Shown here one piece after another: positions 1 through 10,596 of a stretch of 64,000 bases of DNA. The notes under the pieces are model-generated. The model searched no databases. It saw only the letters and a list, made by a program, of their open reading frames with translations, and was not told the origin of the DNA. The position numbers were made by a program, and so were the translations under genes. This stretch comes from Clusia tigrina (taxonomy: Eukaryota > Arthropoda > Insecta > Diptera > Clusiidae), in NCBI GenBank assembly GCA_920105625.2, contig OV050031.1:8381582-8445581 (forward strand). Reading direction: 5' to 3'. Position 1 is the first letter of the stretch. Each line of letters opens with the position of its first letter.

Positions 1-941
1 TCATGGTTCAAGAGTTCACATCACTGTCGGCAAACTGTCCAAGAAGGCATTACCCTGCATCAGAATTTACACCTTAATCTTTACGCTAGAATAATAGATT
101 ACCAGAAGGCATGTTCCTCTGTTAAAAATCTATGCAAGCACGTCACAAGATACTTTCTCGCATTTGGAGGTTCATCTTGTATTCTGTCATTCTTGGTTGT
201 TTGAGTATTCTGCAATTTTCGTTGTCTTCTCGCACTCCACTAATTGTTCACCTGAATAACGTTGAATAATTCTTAATTATGACCCACATCAGTGAAGGTG
301 AACGACTTGATTCTCATCAGAAGTCTCGGTTACCTTCGCAGCGCATTGATTATAAAACGCTTGGCGAATTCTGACCCGCCGCGTTAAAGTCCGCTGAATA
401 TGTACGGTCATTTGAATACAGTCTCGCTCCTCTCTGTCCCTCCTTCCCTAAGTCGCTCTGTCCCCCTCTAAGTCGCTCTGTCGTTCAGTCGTTCTTTCTC
501 TGACATCTGTAATTGCCGCAATAAGAGTATCAACCGATTTATTTGCTCGGCACTTAATTGTGTGGCACTAATTATAAAAGATAAGCCAACTTCAAAACAA
601 TTTTCATGCGGATTTGTACGGCATTTGAATGCAACAAATCATTGCGTGATTAAAGTGTTAAAAAAAAATTCTTTTTTAATCTAATGGAAATAAAATACAA
701 AAACAACACAGAAAATTAGTCACACCAGCTCGGCATGTTCCAGTCGCACCACACACATCACAACATCACAACAGAACACATCAATTTCGTTAAACCGAAC
801 ATAAAATTATCTAAGTGTGTGCATCAATAAAATTCGAAAAATTTCACAATTTTAAGGGCCCTTCAACAAAATAAACAAAAATAAGTATTTTTATGAAATT
901 AATAAAAAAAAAAAACAACAAAAATAAACTAACAGAAAAAA

Positions 942-990
942 AACAATTGTGAAATTTTAAACTGGCGCCAGTTGAAAAATTACAATTATA
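942..990. repeat. Imperfect palindrome centred on AACTGGCGCCAGTT
   Basis: A perfect 14-bp palindrome (AACTGGCGCCAGTT, 960-973) is flanked by AT-rich arms that extend the inverted symmetry with a few mismatches. The arm motif AATTGTGAAATTTTAA before it also occurs inverted at about 846-861, next to a second palindrome, AAGGGCCCTT. The sequence shows only the symmetry; protein binding or cruciform formation would be inference. Confidence 0.6.
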
Positions 991-1036
991 AAATTATATT
1001 ATCATAAAAGCAACAAAACAAACTCTCAGAATCGAA

Positions 1037-1044
1037 TGACGTCA
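1037..1044. promoter_or_regulatory. CRE-type palindrome TGACGTCA
   Basis: An exact match to the 8-bp cAMP-response element bound by CREB/ATF bZIP dimers in animals. A second exact copy lies at 60048-60055. An 8-mer can occur by chance in 64 kb, so function is unproven. Confidence 0.3.
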
Positions 1045-1950
1045 CAGAATGTGGAAGGAAAAAATTGACACAAAACAAAATGAAAAACAAAGTAATTTTT
1101 TCTTTTTGCAAATGTTATGACAAGTGTCAAGTGCTGCGGCGGAAAGAGCGTCATAAATGGCAGCAAGGTGAAAGAGAAGAAAACGCCGAAGACAGAGAAG
1201 GAGCATGACGACAACAACTAAGCTGGCGCCTACATCGCTCGTTGCCGGTGTTGTTGGCTTTGGGTTTTCTCGGTGCGCTTGATTGTATGTGCTCAATGGT
1301 TATTGTTTGTTGTTGTTGTTGTTGTTCGTGTTGGTGTTGTTGTTGGGGAAAATGTGACAACATATTACATTCGATTCGGAACAGGTGCAAATGGGTTATC
1401 AGTCTGGAAGGCAGCAGAGAAAGAATGCAGTCAAAGCAAAAAGTTTGTACTTTATTTCTACTTGGAATTTCCGGACTGTGATTCAACCAAAACAATAAGT
1501 TGGAGTAACCATAACTTGATATATCCAAGTTTCTGGATGAAACAATCCAGATAGAAGATCTTTAGTGGAGACTATCCGTATCTTTTAAGTAAATAGAGGT
1601 ATCACAATAGATCTTTTAGGTCGCACTCCCTATATAAATATGATTCTACAATATTTCTTTCCAAGAAATCCATAAATCTAAATAATTCCAGAGGAAGTGG
1701 GGGTGAAAAAGATTTAATGGATGTATACATAAATGCTTGATTTGAGACCATATCCACAAGTCAGTTGCCCGATTGGGATGTGGCTCTCATATTTTGGGAA
1801 TAATCGCCTTCTTCCTGTACTTGAACTACGAGCTTTTATAGTGATCTATGAACAAGATTGAGGTACGTACTTCTAGAGATCCCAACATAATTCAGGATAA
1901 TAATGGAAGATTGATTGAAAGTCTTCTTTAGGGGTTATCACCTTTTCATC

Positions 1951-1978
1951 TGAGGGAGAGAGGGAGAGAGTGAAAGAT

Positions 1979-2016
<38 letters not shown>

Positions 2017-3020
2017 AAAGAGTGAGAGAAAAAGAGAGAAAAAGAGTGAGAGAAAAAGAGAGGGAAAGAGTCAGAGAAAGAGAGAGGGAAAGAGAGAGAT
2101 AAAAAGAGCAAAAATTAGCAAGGGATAAAAAGAGAGATACAGAGAGAGAAATGTAGAGAGAAAGATAGAGAAAGAGGGAGAAAGATAAAGAGATAGCTAA
2201 AGGGAGAGAGAGAGAGAACGAGAGAAAGGGAGAGAGAGAGAGAAAGAGAGAGAAAAGAAAGAGAAAGAAAGAGAGGGGAAAGAGATAAAGATAGAGAAAA
2301 AAATAATTAGAAAGGATGATACGGAGAGAGAGATTAAGAGAGAGAAATAGGAAATAGGGAAAGAGAGAGAGAGAGAGAAATAGAGAGAGAGGGAAAGAAA
2401 GAGAGAGATAGAGAGAGAGGGAAATAGAGAGAAAGATAGAGACCGAAGACCGAGAAATAAATAGAAAGAGAGAAATAGATAAAGAAAGAGACAAATGGAT
2501 AGAGAAAGGGAGAGAAAGAGACGGAGAAAGAAATACAGAAGAAGGGAGGTGTAGAAAAATAGAAAGAGAGATAAAGAAAGTTAGAAAAAGAGAGAAAGAA
2601 AGAAAGTTGGTAGGAGACAGAGAAGAAAGACAATAAGATAGAGAGAGAGAGAGAGAGAACTATAGAGGAAGAAAGACAGAAAGATAGAGAGAGAACTATA
2701 GAGAAGGAAAAAAATATAGAAAGAAAGAGAAGAAATATAGAAAGAAAGAGAAGAAATATAGAAAGAGTAAGATAAATAAAAAGAGAAAGAGCGAGGGCGA
2801 AGAAAAGGGAGAGATAAAAAAAGGAAGCGAAAGAGAGTGAATAAATAGGAACGAGAGAAATAATGATACAGAAAGGGAAAGAGAGAGAGAGGGAGAGAAA
2901 GATACAGATAAACAAAGAGAGAGGGAGAGGGAGAGAAAGATACAGATAAACAAAGAGAGATAACGGGAAAGAAAGAGAGAGAGAAAAAGAGAAATAAGGA
3001 GAGAAAGATAGAGAAGAACA
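1951..3020. repeat. About 1.07-kb polypurine GA-rich tract
   Basis: The plus strand is almost entirely A and G, in runs of GAGA, GAAA and GGGA with occasional T. No single repeat unit dominates, so it is an imperfect, long-expanded (GA)n-type tract. Minus-strand frames of up to 262 codons are open only because the pyrimidine strand reads as Ser/Leu/Phe. GAGAG is the core of GAF/CLAMP sites in flies, so many potential sites lie here. Long mirror-like polypurine tracts can also form triplex DNA. Confidence 0.9.
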
Positions 3021-4290
3021 GCAAATAAGGATCTTCAGGTCACATAATAACTCAGATAGATATGTAACTGATGTCTTTGAATCTGCTTCAGAACCTTCAC
3101 AACTTCCACTTGGAAGACCCACTTAGGTCTTGACATCCGTATCTTTCCCGCATTCGCTACGTCTAGAATAACAAATATTCTATAGTATAAATAGAATTTA
3201 TATCAGTCATTTGTGCCCGTCATTGGGATACTATTAATATGGACTGACCATGTTCGCCATTGTAAATTCTTCCCTTGGGGAAGCTATGATGCCACAAGGA
3301 AGTATTTTCCCCTTCAAATTCTAAAACTTATAATTGAAATTAATAGAAAATCTTTTATTGGATTATTCTTGGGACCCTAACGTTCCTCTCTAATTCTCCC
3401 AGAAAAAACACCCATTTCCGAACTACAAAATGATACATTGTCATATCATTACAAAATGATACATGAAGACACATTTGTTGTGTTCAGGTACTACCGTGCA
3501 TTCCTAATTCAATCTCATGTAATGATCTTAGGACCAATAGCACCCTAATGCCGCAAATCTATGTATTCCAGAACTAGTAAATGAGTTACACTTACATTTT
3601 GAAGATACTTGCACTTAAATTCATTCTGTTTTAATTGAAAAAACAATTCCTTTGAGTTGTTAAAAGTTGTACTAAAAATTTCAGTTTAATTGGGTACGTC
3701 CAGAACTGGTATAAAATAATCTATTATACAGAAAACATGTATTCCTTACTTCAGAAAACTGTTCACTTCCCATTACAGGAATATATTTTCTCTAGAGCAA
3801 CAGCTTGAATTTAGAGAGGTACTCATATTTCTATGGGTGTATTGTTTCAGAGAACATGGAGGATTAATGACGATGATTTGGTTGCATAACTGCTGGATTC
3901 GAAAGATCAAGAGAATACTGTGGTACTAGTTCGGTGTTTCCCTCAGCTTGGTGTCGAAGGCAGTAATCATTAATTTGAAAGTTCTTCAGTTAAGTTCGTT
4001 ACTATTCGTTAGCTTAAGTTAGTTAAGTTTCTTAGCTTACCCTGTGTCCAACTGGGGACCGGAACAAGCTTCGCCGAATTGTGGATCGAGCCCTGAATTT
4101 GTTTAATCGAGCATTTCTTTTAGCTATTTACGATTGTCGAAGGCAATTTCGTTTCTACGATCGAAATGGCTTGCCTCTGACTAACATTTTTTTCAAGGAG
4201 TACTCTTTTAAACATTTAATAGTGCCCTAATAAAATTCTTTTTAAATTTTGCCAAGCGATTTTTATTTCAAATGCTAAGTACGCATAGGT
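3021..4290. other. AT-rich non-coding spacer, no feature seen
   Basis: Ordinary AT-rich sequence without long open frames, recognisable motifs or clear tandem structure. A small direct repeat (ACAAAATGATACAT) occurs twice near 3425-3465. Confidence 0.6.
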
Positions 4291-4292
4291 GC

Positions 4293-4372
4293 AGTATGTG
4301 TGCGTGTGTGTGTGTGGGTGTGTGTGACTGTATGTCGATATGTGCGTGACTGTTTGTCGATGTGTGCGTGTT
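4293..4372. repeat. GT microsatellite with GT-rich repeat
   Basis: A GT run at 4293-4326 is followed by two similar blocks of about 22 bp containing GACTGTNTGTCGATNTGTGC. Confidence 0.85.
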
Positions 4373-4974
4373 TGTCTGAGTGATTATTATCATGTGCGTT
4401 GATAAAACAGAACGCGACATTTCGCCAGCGTTCGTCATAAGTCAAAACTATTTGTACTATTATTATTTTTGTTGGTATTTCGTTTGTTTAATTTTGTTTA
4501 ATTTTATTTTATTTTTAGTCGCGGAAATGCAATCGCATTAAATACTTAAAAATGTGTAAAAGGCTTGAAAAAAATGTAATAAATTGTTAACAAAATGTTA
4601 GAAAGTCAAGAGTGATCTGATAAGTGACGAAGCAATATCAGCGGAGAGGTTTTATAATCAGGCAGAGTTATTTGTTATTTATTATTAGAGTTATTTATAG
4701 TTCTATTCAAGCAATTTCAAGAATGAACTTAGAATAACGTGAACACAACGAGAAATACAAACGAAAAAATAATGATACCATAGAAAAATCAATGGATGCC
4801 GTATCAATCAACAGCATGCTATGAGGCTGGAATATAGGAAAGTGTTCTGAATAGATTCGGTAGAATTTCTGCTACTTGGGCAGGAAAATATTCTTCACAA
4901 TCCCAGTACAACCTGAGTAGGAAATTTTCTACAATGCTGAGAAGGAGAGTTTGGACTGCTCCGCTTGTAGTGTC

Positions 4975-5188
4975 ACAACCAGAGAACACAGAGAAAAGAA
5001 ACTCTTTTTCACTGCCAGCGTCCGTACCGGACACATCACGATTTTGAGTGGATACACCACGATTTTGAGTGGATTCACCACGATTCTGAGTGGATTCATG
5101 TACAACGTCCGTCTGCTTTATTTCGTTGCTTTGGCGGTTGACGTTTACGTTTCTTTACTCCGTATACTCTGGTCCCAATCTTCTAAAC
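4975..5188 (-). mobile_element. 3' part of unrecognised dispersed coding element, copy 1
   Basis: This block is shared with 40248-40462 in the same orientation. On the minus strand both copies carry a Lys/Arg-rich stretch, then a tail ending KADGRCT-stop in one frame, then 21-bp repeats reading ESTQNRG, GESTQNR and similar in another frame, then a shared segment containing EKEFLFSVFSG or EKDFLFSVFSG. Similarity stops abruptly at about 4975 here and about 40248 in copy 2, as expected for element boundaries or a duplication end. The family is not recognised. Confidence 0.55.
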
Positions 5189-5485
5189 TCAGAGAGACAA
5201 TCTGCTGTGACAGATGAGAGCCAACAAATCGTTGTTGTTTTCATAGAATTCCTTCATATTTCTTATGCGTTCAAGCTCCTCCCAGCTTTCAAGTGGTTGC
5301 GTATTTGCAGTAACGCAAAAATGGACTCCAGCATTTCTGCATGGTTCATCAAGCGGGTTAAGCGAAGGAAGCCGTACAACGCGTGCAGCCGCATTTCCAT
5401 GCTCTAAACGACGACAATATTCTCTCTGGCTGTGGCTCTTTTCATGAAATTTCAGTAGGCGACCACAGACTTCACACTTAAAGTG
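5189..5485 (-). pseudogene. Broken Cys/His-rich ORF of unrecognised element
   Basis: The minus strand is open for 98 codons between TAA (5486-5488) and TGA (5189-5191) with no usable ATG at its head, so it is a fragment or an exon. It starts with a Cys/His cluster, CEVCGRLLKFHEKSH, with a further Cys after REY; this fits a C-x2-C zinc-binding module, possibly BED-like, but I cannot assign the family. A non-repetitive middle (RLPSLNPLDEPCRNAGVHF) and an acidic, helical-looking end (ESWEELERIRNMKEF) follow. After TGA, and a second stop two codons later, the same frame resumes as a basic NLS-like stretch (GVKKRKRQPPKQRNKADGRC), so either an intron or disabling mutations separate them. Composition and complexity are protein-like, unlike the surrounding repeats. 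It is most likely a decayed transposon gene; a host pseudogene is possible. Confidence 0.5.
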
Positions 5486-5550
5486 TTAAGCCGCACACCG
5501 CACCCCACTAAAGCAGACACACTTGCACTCTCACACTTGTACACTCACAT

Positions 5551-5551
<1 letters not shown>

Positions 5552-5593
<42 letters not shown>
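5552..5593. repeat. (CA)n microsatellite
   Basis: About 21 uninterrupted CA units. Confidence 0.97.
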
Positions 5594-5595
<2 letters not shown>

Positions 5596-7218
5596 CACTC
5601 ACATGTGTTGTGCAACCTTTTCCATATATGTTTTTCCCTACTTTTGCTTCTTTTTTGCGTACGCGAGTATGTTTATTGTCGTTTGACCATTGTCACGTGC
5701 ATGACAATAACAATGACACCACAACAACAATAACAACTACAAAAACAACAAGAACAGTAATAAGTAAATATGCCTTGATTAATTGAACGCCACATTGTGG
5801 GTATTAAAGGGGGATTTCACTCATTTTTCTTGACATTAAACATTAACAATGAAAATAAGTTGAAAAAATTATCATTGCTTTTCTGTTGTTGTTTTTTGTG
5901 TGTTTTACTTTGTAAGTTTAAATATTTCACAAGGCCGTTAATAGCTTAGCAAAGACAACACGTACTCAAGAAATAATCGTGGTCGTGGTAACGTGGTTTT
6001 CCGGTTAGAAATTAGCCCATGACTGAGCGAGAACGCTGTGACAAATAATAAGAAACTATTTTTGAAAAAGGGGCGCGACGGTTGAGACTTGTGTCGACAT
6101 TCCTTTCGCGTTTGTTGCGGTTGTTCTGGTCAATTATGTTACAAGCATGCACCTAATTTGAGACGGAATTCTCTTCATTTCGGGGAAAGTTTCCGATTAA
6201 TTGAGAAACAATTCTGGATGCTTGTAGTAATTAATTGTGCGAGCTGAACGCCGCTGGTGATGGTGATTAAGACAAATTTAAAAGAAGCCCAATTGAAAGT
6301 AGAAGATACAAATGATACTGAAATTTAATGGCATATTAAATGTTCCTTTCCGACTTCCTTTCTGTCAAAGGTACGTCATATAAACAAAGCACACCACAAA
6401 CTGATATGACAAAAATTATACACTTAAATGTTTGGAAGGTCTTCGAGTTTTTGCTAGATTTTTCGATCTCTGTTCCTGCCTGACTGTAGAAACTTACTAC
6501 TCTGAGTATAATGAATCTAACGCCCTGAACAACTTCACCATTATGAATCACACAACAAGAGTTTCGGAGTCATTAGAATATACGAAACAGTCCAGCTCTA
6601 GACTCGATCAAACGACATGTTGGTGTATTCAAAAATAAGGAAGTGAGATCAATCATACGCCCAGTAGAGAAACCACAGAAAACACTCCGCGAATACCTCT
6701 GCTTAACAAGGCCCTACATAATCTATGGCCCAAAGCGGCATTCATACAAATCACAGTCCTGACTATTCTGATACATTGTCAAGAGAACTTGCGTCATATT
6801 CCTGGCAACATTCAATTGCCCTCATCATCTGGCGCAATGGACTACGAATTAAATACATTTAAGCTGCTTGCAAGGAAGCAATCATTGAGATAATTTCATT
6901 TTGCAGCCTAGATACATTCTTCCAGCGAATCAGCGGGAACAGACACTGTGGTGTAATCAAAGAGATCCGCTACGAGTCACGGAAAGCATATTTTAAATCC
7001 TAGTGACGTAATAGCTACACTATATTCTAATTTATCGTCCTCTTCAGCTGAAACAAATAAAACCGTCGCACGAACACTCACAGTCAGAGCTCAACAGAGG
7101 CCTCAGTGCACAGACTGTCCTTGCAAATGAACGAAAAGAAGGCTAAGCCATTTTTTAATTTGTTTCTGAAAGCTTTACGAGTAATGCACTTCTGTAGCAA
7201 CAGTTGCCAAAGCAGAGT
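5594..7218. other. Non-coding block, no gene seen
   Basis: Contains a short CAA-rich run (about 5705-5760) and unique AT-rich sequence. Frames near 6336-6638 are short and featureless. Nothing else can be supported. Confidence 0.55.
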
Positions 7219-7270
7219 TGATGGTCAGAGATGATGGTCAGAGATGCTGGTCAGAGATACTGGTCAGGTC
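7219..7270. repeat. 13-bp tandem repeat, four units
   Basis: Units of the form GATGGTCAGAGAT with small changes, the last truncated. Confidence 0.85.
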
Positions 7271-7525
7271 AGTGCAAAATGAAAGCCTGGTGGTATATAA
7301 GGTGGTGGTGGGCCGCAAAACCAATAAGTAAACTGATCATATAAAATATAAATGGCAGAACAAAGAAAGACTACGACTCTGGAATAGGAGTGACGTACTA
7401 TGTCCTGAGTCACATATTTACGTTCAGGGACTAAGGTACTGGAGAGAATGCTACTGGAAGTAAGAGATCATTTTCTTGTTAAAGTCTGTAATAATATGAA
7501 ATCTTTCCCAGTGCTACTGGAGAGG

Positions 7526-7641
7526 CTCAAGACACAGATTGAAGTCTAAGAGTTCTATAGGAGGTGTGGTAAGTGATAGTGTTGCTGGCTCAATACACAG
7601 ATTGGAGTATAAAAGTTCTCAAGGAGGTACCTAAGTGACAG
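7526..7641. repeat. 63-bp tandem duplication
   Basis: Two units beginning CTCAAGACACAG and CTCAATACACAG, diverged by substitutions and small indels. Confidence 0.7.
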
Positions 7642-8250
7642 GATTGTTCTTCAAAGAACAGAGGTCTATAAACTTCATCTAAAGTATAATGAAATATTCC
7701 TAAGGAAATACTACACATCATAAATGACGCAATAATTTATAAAGATATTTCTGGAATACCAGGGTTCTGGAAGCTAGCATACTATTTAAGTTTTATTCCT
7801 CACCTAAAATCGCTCTTAAAGAGGGCATGGATCGCAAAACTCATCACGTAAGAATCAACTTCACCCCCATATAGGAAATTAAGTTTACGTATACAGATGC
7901 TCTGATGGGACCCCTCCATATGTAAAACACGACCGTTTGGAGCGAAAGAAAATGTCGGTCAAGAAACGCCCACAGCTATCGTGTATGGGTGTTCGTGTAT
8001 GAGCGAACTTAAACGGTGCGATAAACGCCACTTGCTTCGCTGCCCTGATGTCGCTCTTTACAGCTTCAATGAACACTTCATTTGCCGTTCTAGAAATTGC
8101 GAGGCTCCTCCGGTGTCTGCCACCCCAATCCCCAGAGCCTGACACGTTTATTTTAATATTCAGCTGGCGAAACGATTATGCATAATGGTGCAACGCGGTG
8201 GTGCTACGCCTACTGATTGTTTCCTCCGCAATTGTTTTTGTGTTTATTGC

Positions 8251-8283
<33 letters not shown>

Positions 8284-9240
8284 CGTTGTTATTATTGTTA
8301 TTGAAGCGTTGCGTTTATTTACAGCTAAAAGCATGAATATATAAAAAGGAAGGAAGGAACTTATTTCCTCTTAAATTTTAACAACAACGACAACGACAAC
8401 TTTCGTCTACTTCCTGCAAGTAAACGTAAATGCCACTTGGCGGTTAAGACCGCTTCAATGTCCCACTCTCTACCACTCGGTGATTGTCCGTCCGGTGTGA
8501 CGGTGACGGTGACTGCGTCTTCGACTGTGACTGTGACTGTGACTTGCGACTGTGCCTGTGTCTGTGCCTCTTTGTCTGCGATTTTTCGGGCAAATTATGA
8601 GTTTGCTTACAAAATTGAACATCCAATAATCACTGAAGCCTGATTTCATCTTTCAACCGGCACCGCCGCAGTTACAGTGGTGGAACAATAACAAACCGCA
8701 CACAAAAAGAGAACCAAATTAAAAAATAATGAATGCGGCGGCCACGGCTGTGTGGGAAGCGAAGTGCATGGAGGAAATTAAGTGGCGCATAAATTTTTCA
8801 TATCGATTAACGACGTCGCTGCATTGATCCAAAGTATATTTTACATAATCATTTCAATATGCCCGCTCTGGTATTGTTCGCAGATTCACGTGGGAGTGGG
8901 CGCGCAAAAGCAATCAAAAGTAAAACAACAGCAACAAAATAAGTCGAGAAAATTACAAAAACAAAACAAACAGACAGAAAATATGTTGCTGCAATTATAG
9001 CGAGCATGGCTGGAAAAGACCGCTGCGCTGCGCTGTTCCCCGCATGAAAGAGGAAGTGGCCAACGCGCCAATTTGAAGTTTCAAATAGAGAAAAATGGCA
9101 ATTAAACAGAAACTCTCTGCCCACTCAGTGCAAATGTGGTACGAGCACAAAGAGACAAGTTTACAAGTTATCAACACGTAAACGAAGTCATTTCAAATAT
9201 ATTTATGTGTAATATAATTTTACTGAAAACAATATTTAAT
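7642..9240. other. Unique block with TTG and CTGTGA runs
   Basis: Includes a (TTG)n run at 8249-8302, a hexamer-like (CTGTGA)n stretch at about 8495-8570 and small CAA-rich patches near 8380 and 8930. A minus-strand frame at 7885-8145 is 86 codons of mixed composition, but it shows no domain and no supporting splice or promoter context, so it is not called as a gene. Confidence 0.55.
8249..8302. repeat. (TTG)n trinucleotide run
   Basis: Near-perfect TTG units ending in TTA variants. Confidence 0.95.
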
Positions 9241-9773
9241 AATAAAAAAAAGAAATGTTTAGGTCGTTATAATTATCTTCAAAAAATATAAAAAGCTATC
9301 GATATAATAACGAAGGTCGTTAAGATATTTTCCTTTGTGATAATATTCAATATATTATACAAAGAGAAATTTGAATTTTTTTTTAATTTTTTTAATAAAA
9401 ATAATACAAAATATTATTAAAAATTTATGAGGATAAATATTTTTCTTTTGCTTTTTTAAGATCATCGTAAATTATAAGACAAATTTCGATCATTTCGTTA
9501 CAATAACGATTTTGAACATATAATCTTCTAATATAGTTTGCTTTGAAATATAATACAAAATAATATTTAAAAAATTTCATGATGCTTTAACATTTTTATC
9601 GTTAAATTCCCGAGAAACCTAAAAAGTTAACGATATATAAATGAATTCGATACGAAGGTCGTTACGGAAATTAGAGAGGGAAATACTATTGCTTAATTTT
9701 TTGTCTCGATTATCGTAAATGTAACGAGGAACATAAAAATGATCGACAAATAAACGAATCGTAAACAAAGGTG
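9241..9773. other. Very AT-rich segment
   Basis: Dominated by A/T, with recurring GAAGGTCGTTA and CGTTA/TAACG words in both orientations. No gene is visible. Confidence 0.6.
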
Positions 9774-9828
9774 GTAGGTTAGGTTAGGTTTTCGTGGCAG
9801 GCAGTCTATAGACCAACTCACTCAGACC
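9774..9828 (-). mobile_element. Non-LTR retrotransposon 3' tail fragment with TTAGG repeats
   Basis: TAGGTTAGGTTAGGTTT is followed by GTGGCAGGCAGTC and ACTCACTCAGACCACTATGG. Read on the minus strand this is a retrotransposon 3' UTR ending in CCTAACC repeats. The same tail motif sits downstream of clear retrotransposon C-terminal coding remnants at 26 kb in this window. The sequence shows the motif and association; the tail interpretation is inference. Confidence 0.5.
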
Positions 9829-10224
9829 ACTATGGATTCATTGCGATACCAGCACATAACACAGTACCTCATCTTTAACTCGTCAAACCATTATGAAGCC
9901 CTAATAAAGGACAGGATTTGTTTCACCTTCCCGCCGGACACTTCCGAAAGGTGGTAACGATATCGTTATAAAACATTATAAAGAGAAATATGTTGTTTGG
10001 TGGTGTTATCTTAAGGAATAATGTAACACTATGGATACATGGCGATACCACCGCGAAACACTGTTCCTCATCTTTAACTCGTCAAACCATTATAAAGCCC
10101 TAATAAAGGACAGGATTTGTTTGACCTTCCCGCCGGACACTTCCGAAAGGTAGTAAATATATCGTTGTCAAACATTATAAAGAGAAATATGTTGTTTGAT
10201 GTTTTTACCTTAAGGAATAATGTA
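9828..10224. repeat. 199-bp tandem duplication
   Basis: Two units spaced 199 bp apart. Both run from ACTATGGAT-CAT-GCGATACCA through CTCGTCAAACCATTAT and CCTTCCCGCCGGACACTTCC to AAGGAATAATGTA. The left edge overlaps the retrotransposon 3' UTR, so a truncated insertion or its flank seems to have been duplicated in tandem. Confidence 0.8.
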
Positions 10225-10368
10225 GTGTCGAAAGATAAACGATTTCCATTCAATGTCTTTAGGAGAGTTTTCTTAAGTTTTGTCTTTAAAATGTATGACA
10301 ACATTACAAAGATACAATTTTCTAAAATTTGTTTGTCATTAGCATTATCGTTACCGTTACGATTATAG

Positions 10369-10596
10369 TTAACGACACTCGAAACCCAGAAGAAGTCTAC
10401 GAATGACCAACTGAATGTTTTCACGCGGACCACCATTAAAATCCGGCCTGTCCACAGGGTAACGGAACTGGTTTACCCTGCATTGTATCGTGGAACTTGC
10501 GGGTCTATTATCGTTCACGAAGTCGTTATCGAATACTGTATTGGGCAGGCGAGGGTGATTACCGAGCCGAGGCAGGCAGGGAGCCACACACGCCAT
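10369..10596 (-). CDS. Hypothetical 75-aa ORF, low confidence
   Basis: An ATG-initiated minus-strand frame of 75 codons with mixed, non-repetitive composition. It includes short stretches such as FDNDFVNDNRPASSTIQC and FRYPVDRPDFNGGPREN, and ends FECR-stop. No signal peptide, membrane segment or known domain is visible. It lies at the edge of a unique block next to the 199-bp duplication, with no promoter or splice evidence. It could be a small-peptide gene, an unrecognised exon or a chance frame. Confidence 0.15.
   Translation of the reverse strand: MACVAPCLPRLGNHPRLPNTVFDNDFVNDNRPASSTIQCRVNQFRYPVDRPDFNGGPRENIQLVIRRLLLGFECR

Larger units (their letters stand above)
1..1950. other. Unique AT-rich non-coding block
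   Basis: No convincing exon is visible. The block holds a TATAAAA match at 351-357 without a clear initiator at the expected distance. Two GC-rich palindromes lie in AT-rich DNA at about 854-863 and 960-973, and a full CRE-type palindrome is at 1037-1044. A short TTG/CTG run lies near 1305-1345. The open frames around 1026-1554 on both strands owe their length to this run and have no recognisable domain. Confidence 0.6.

Noticed and set aside
351..357. TATA box promoter
   Set aside because: TATAAAA is common in AT-rich DNA and no initiator lies about 30 bp downstream.
1946..3122. Minus-strand ORFs of 182 and 262 codons
   Set aside because: Pure Ser/Leu/Phe low complexity from the polypurine tract; no start context or domain.
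7885..8145. 86-codon minus-strand ORF
   Set aside because: Mixed composition but no domain, splice or promoter support; chance frame in GC-balanced DNA.
9774..9791. Interstitial insect telomere repeat
   Set aside because: Only about three TTAGG-like units, and the same motif adjoins retrotransposon 3' ends elsewhere in the window.
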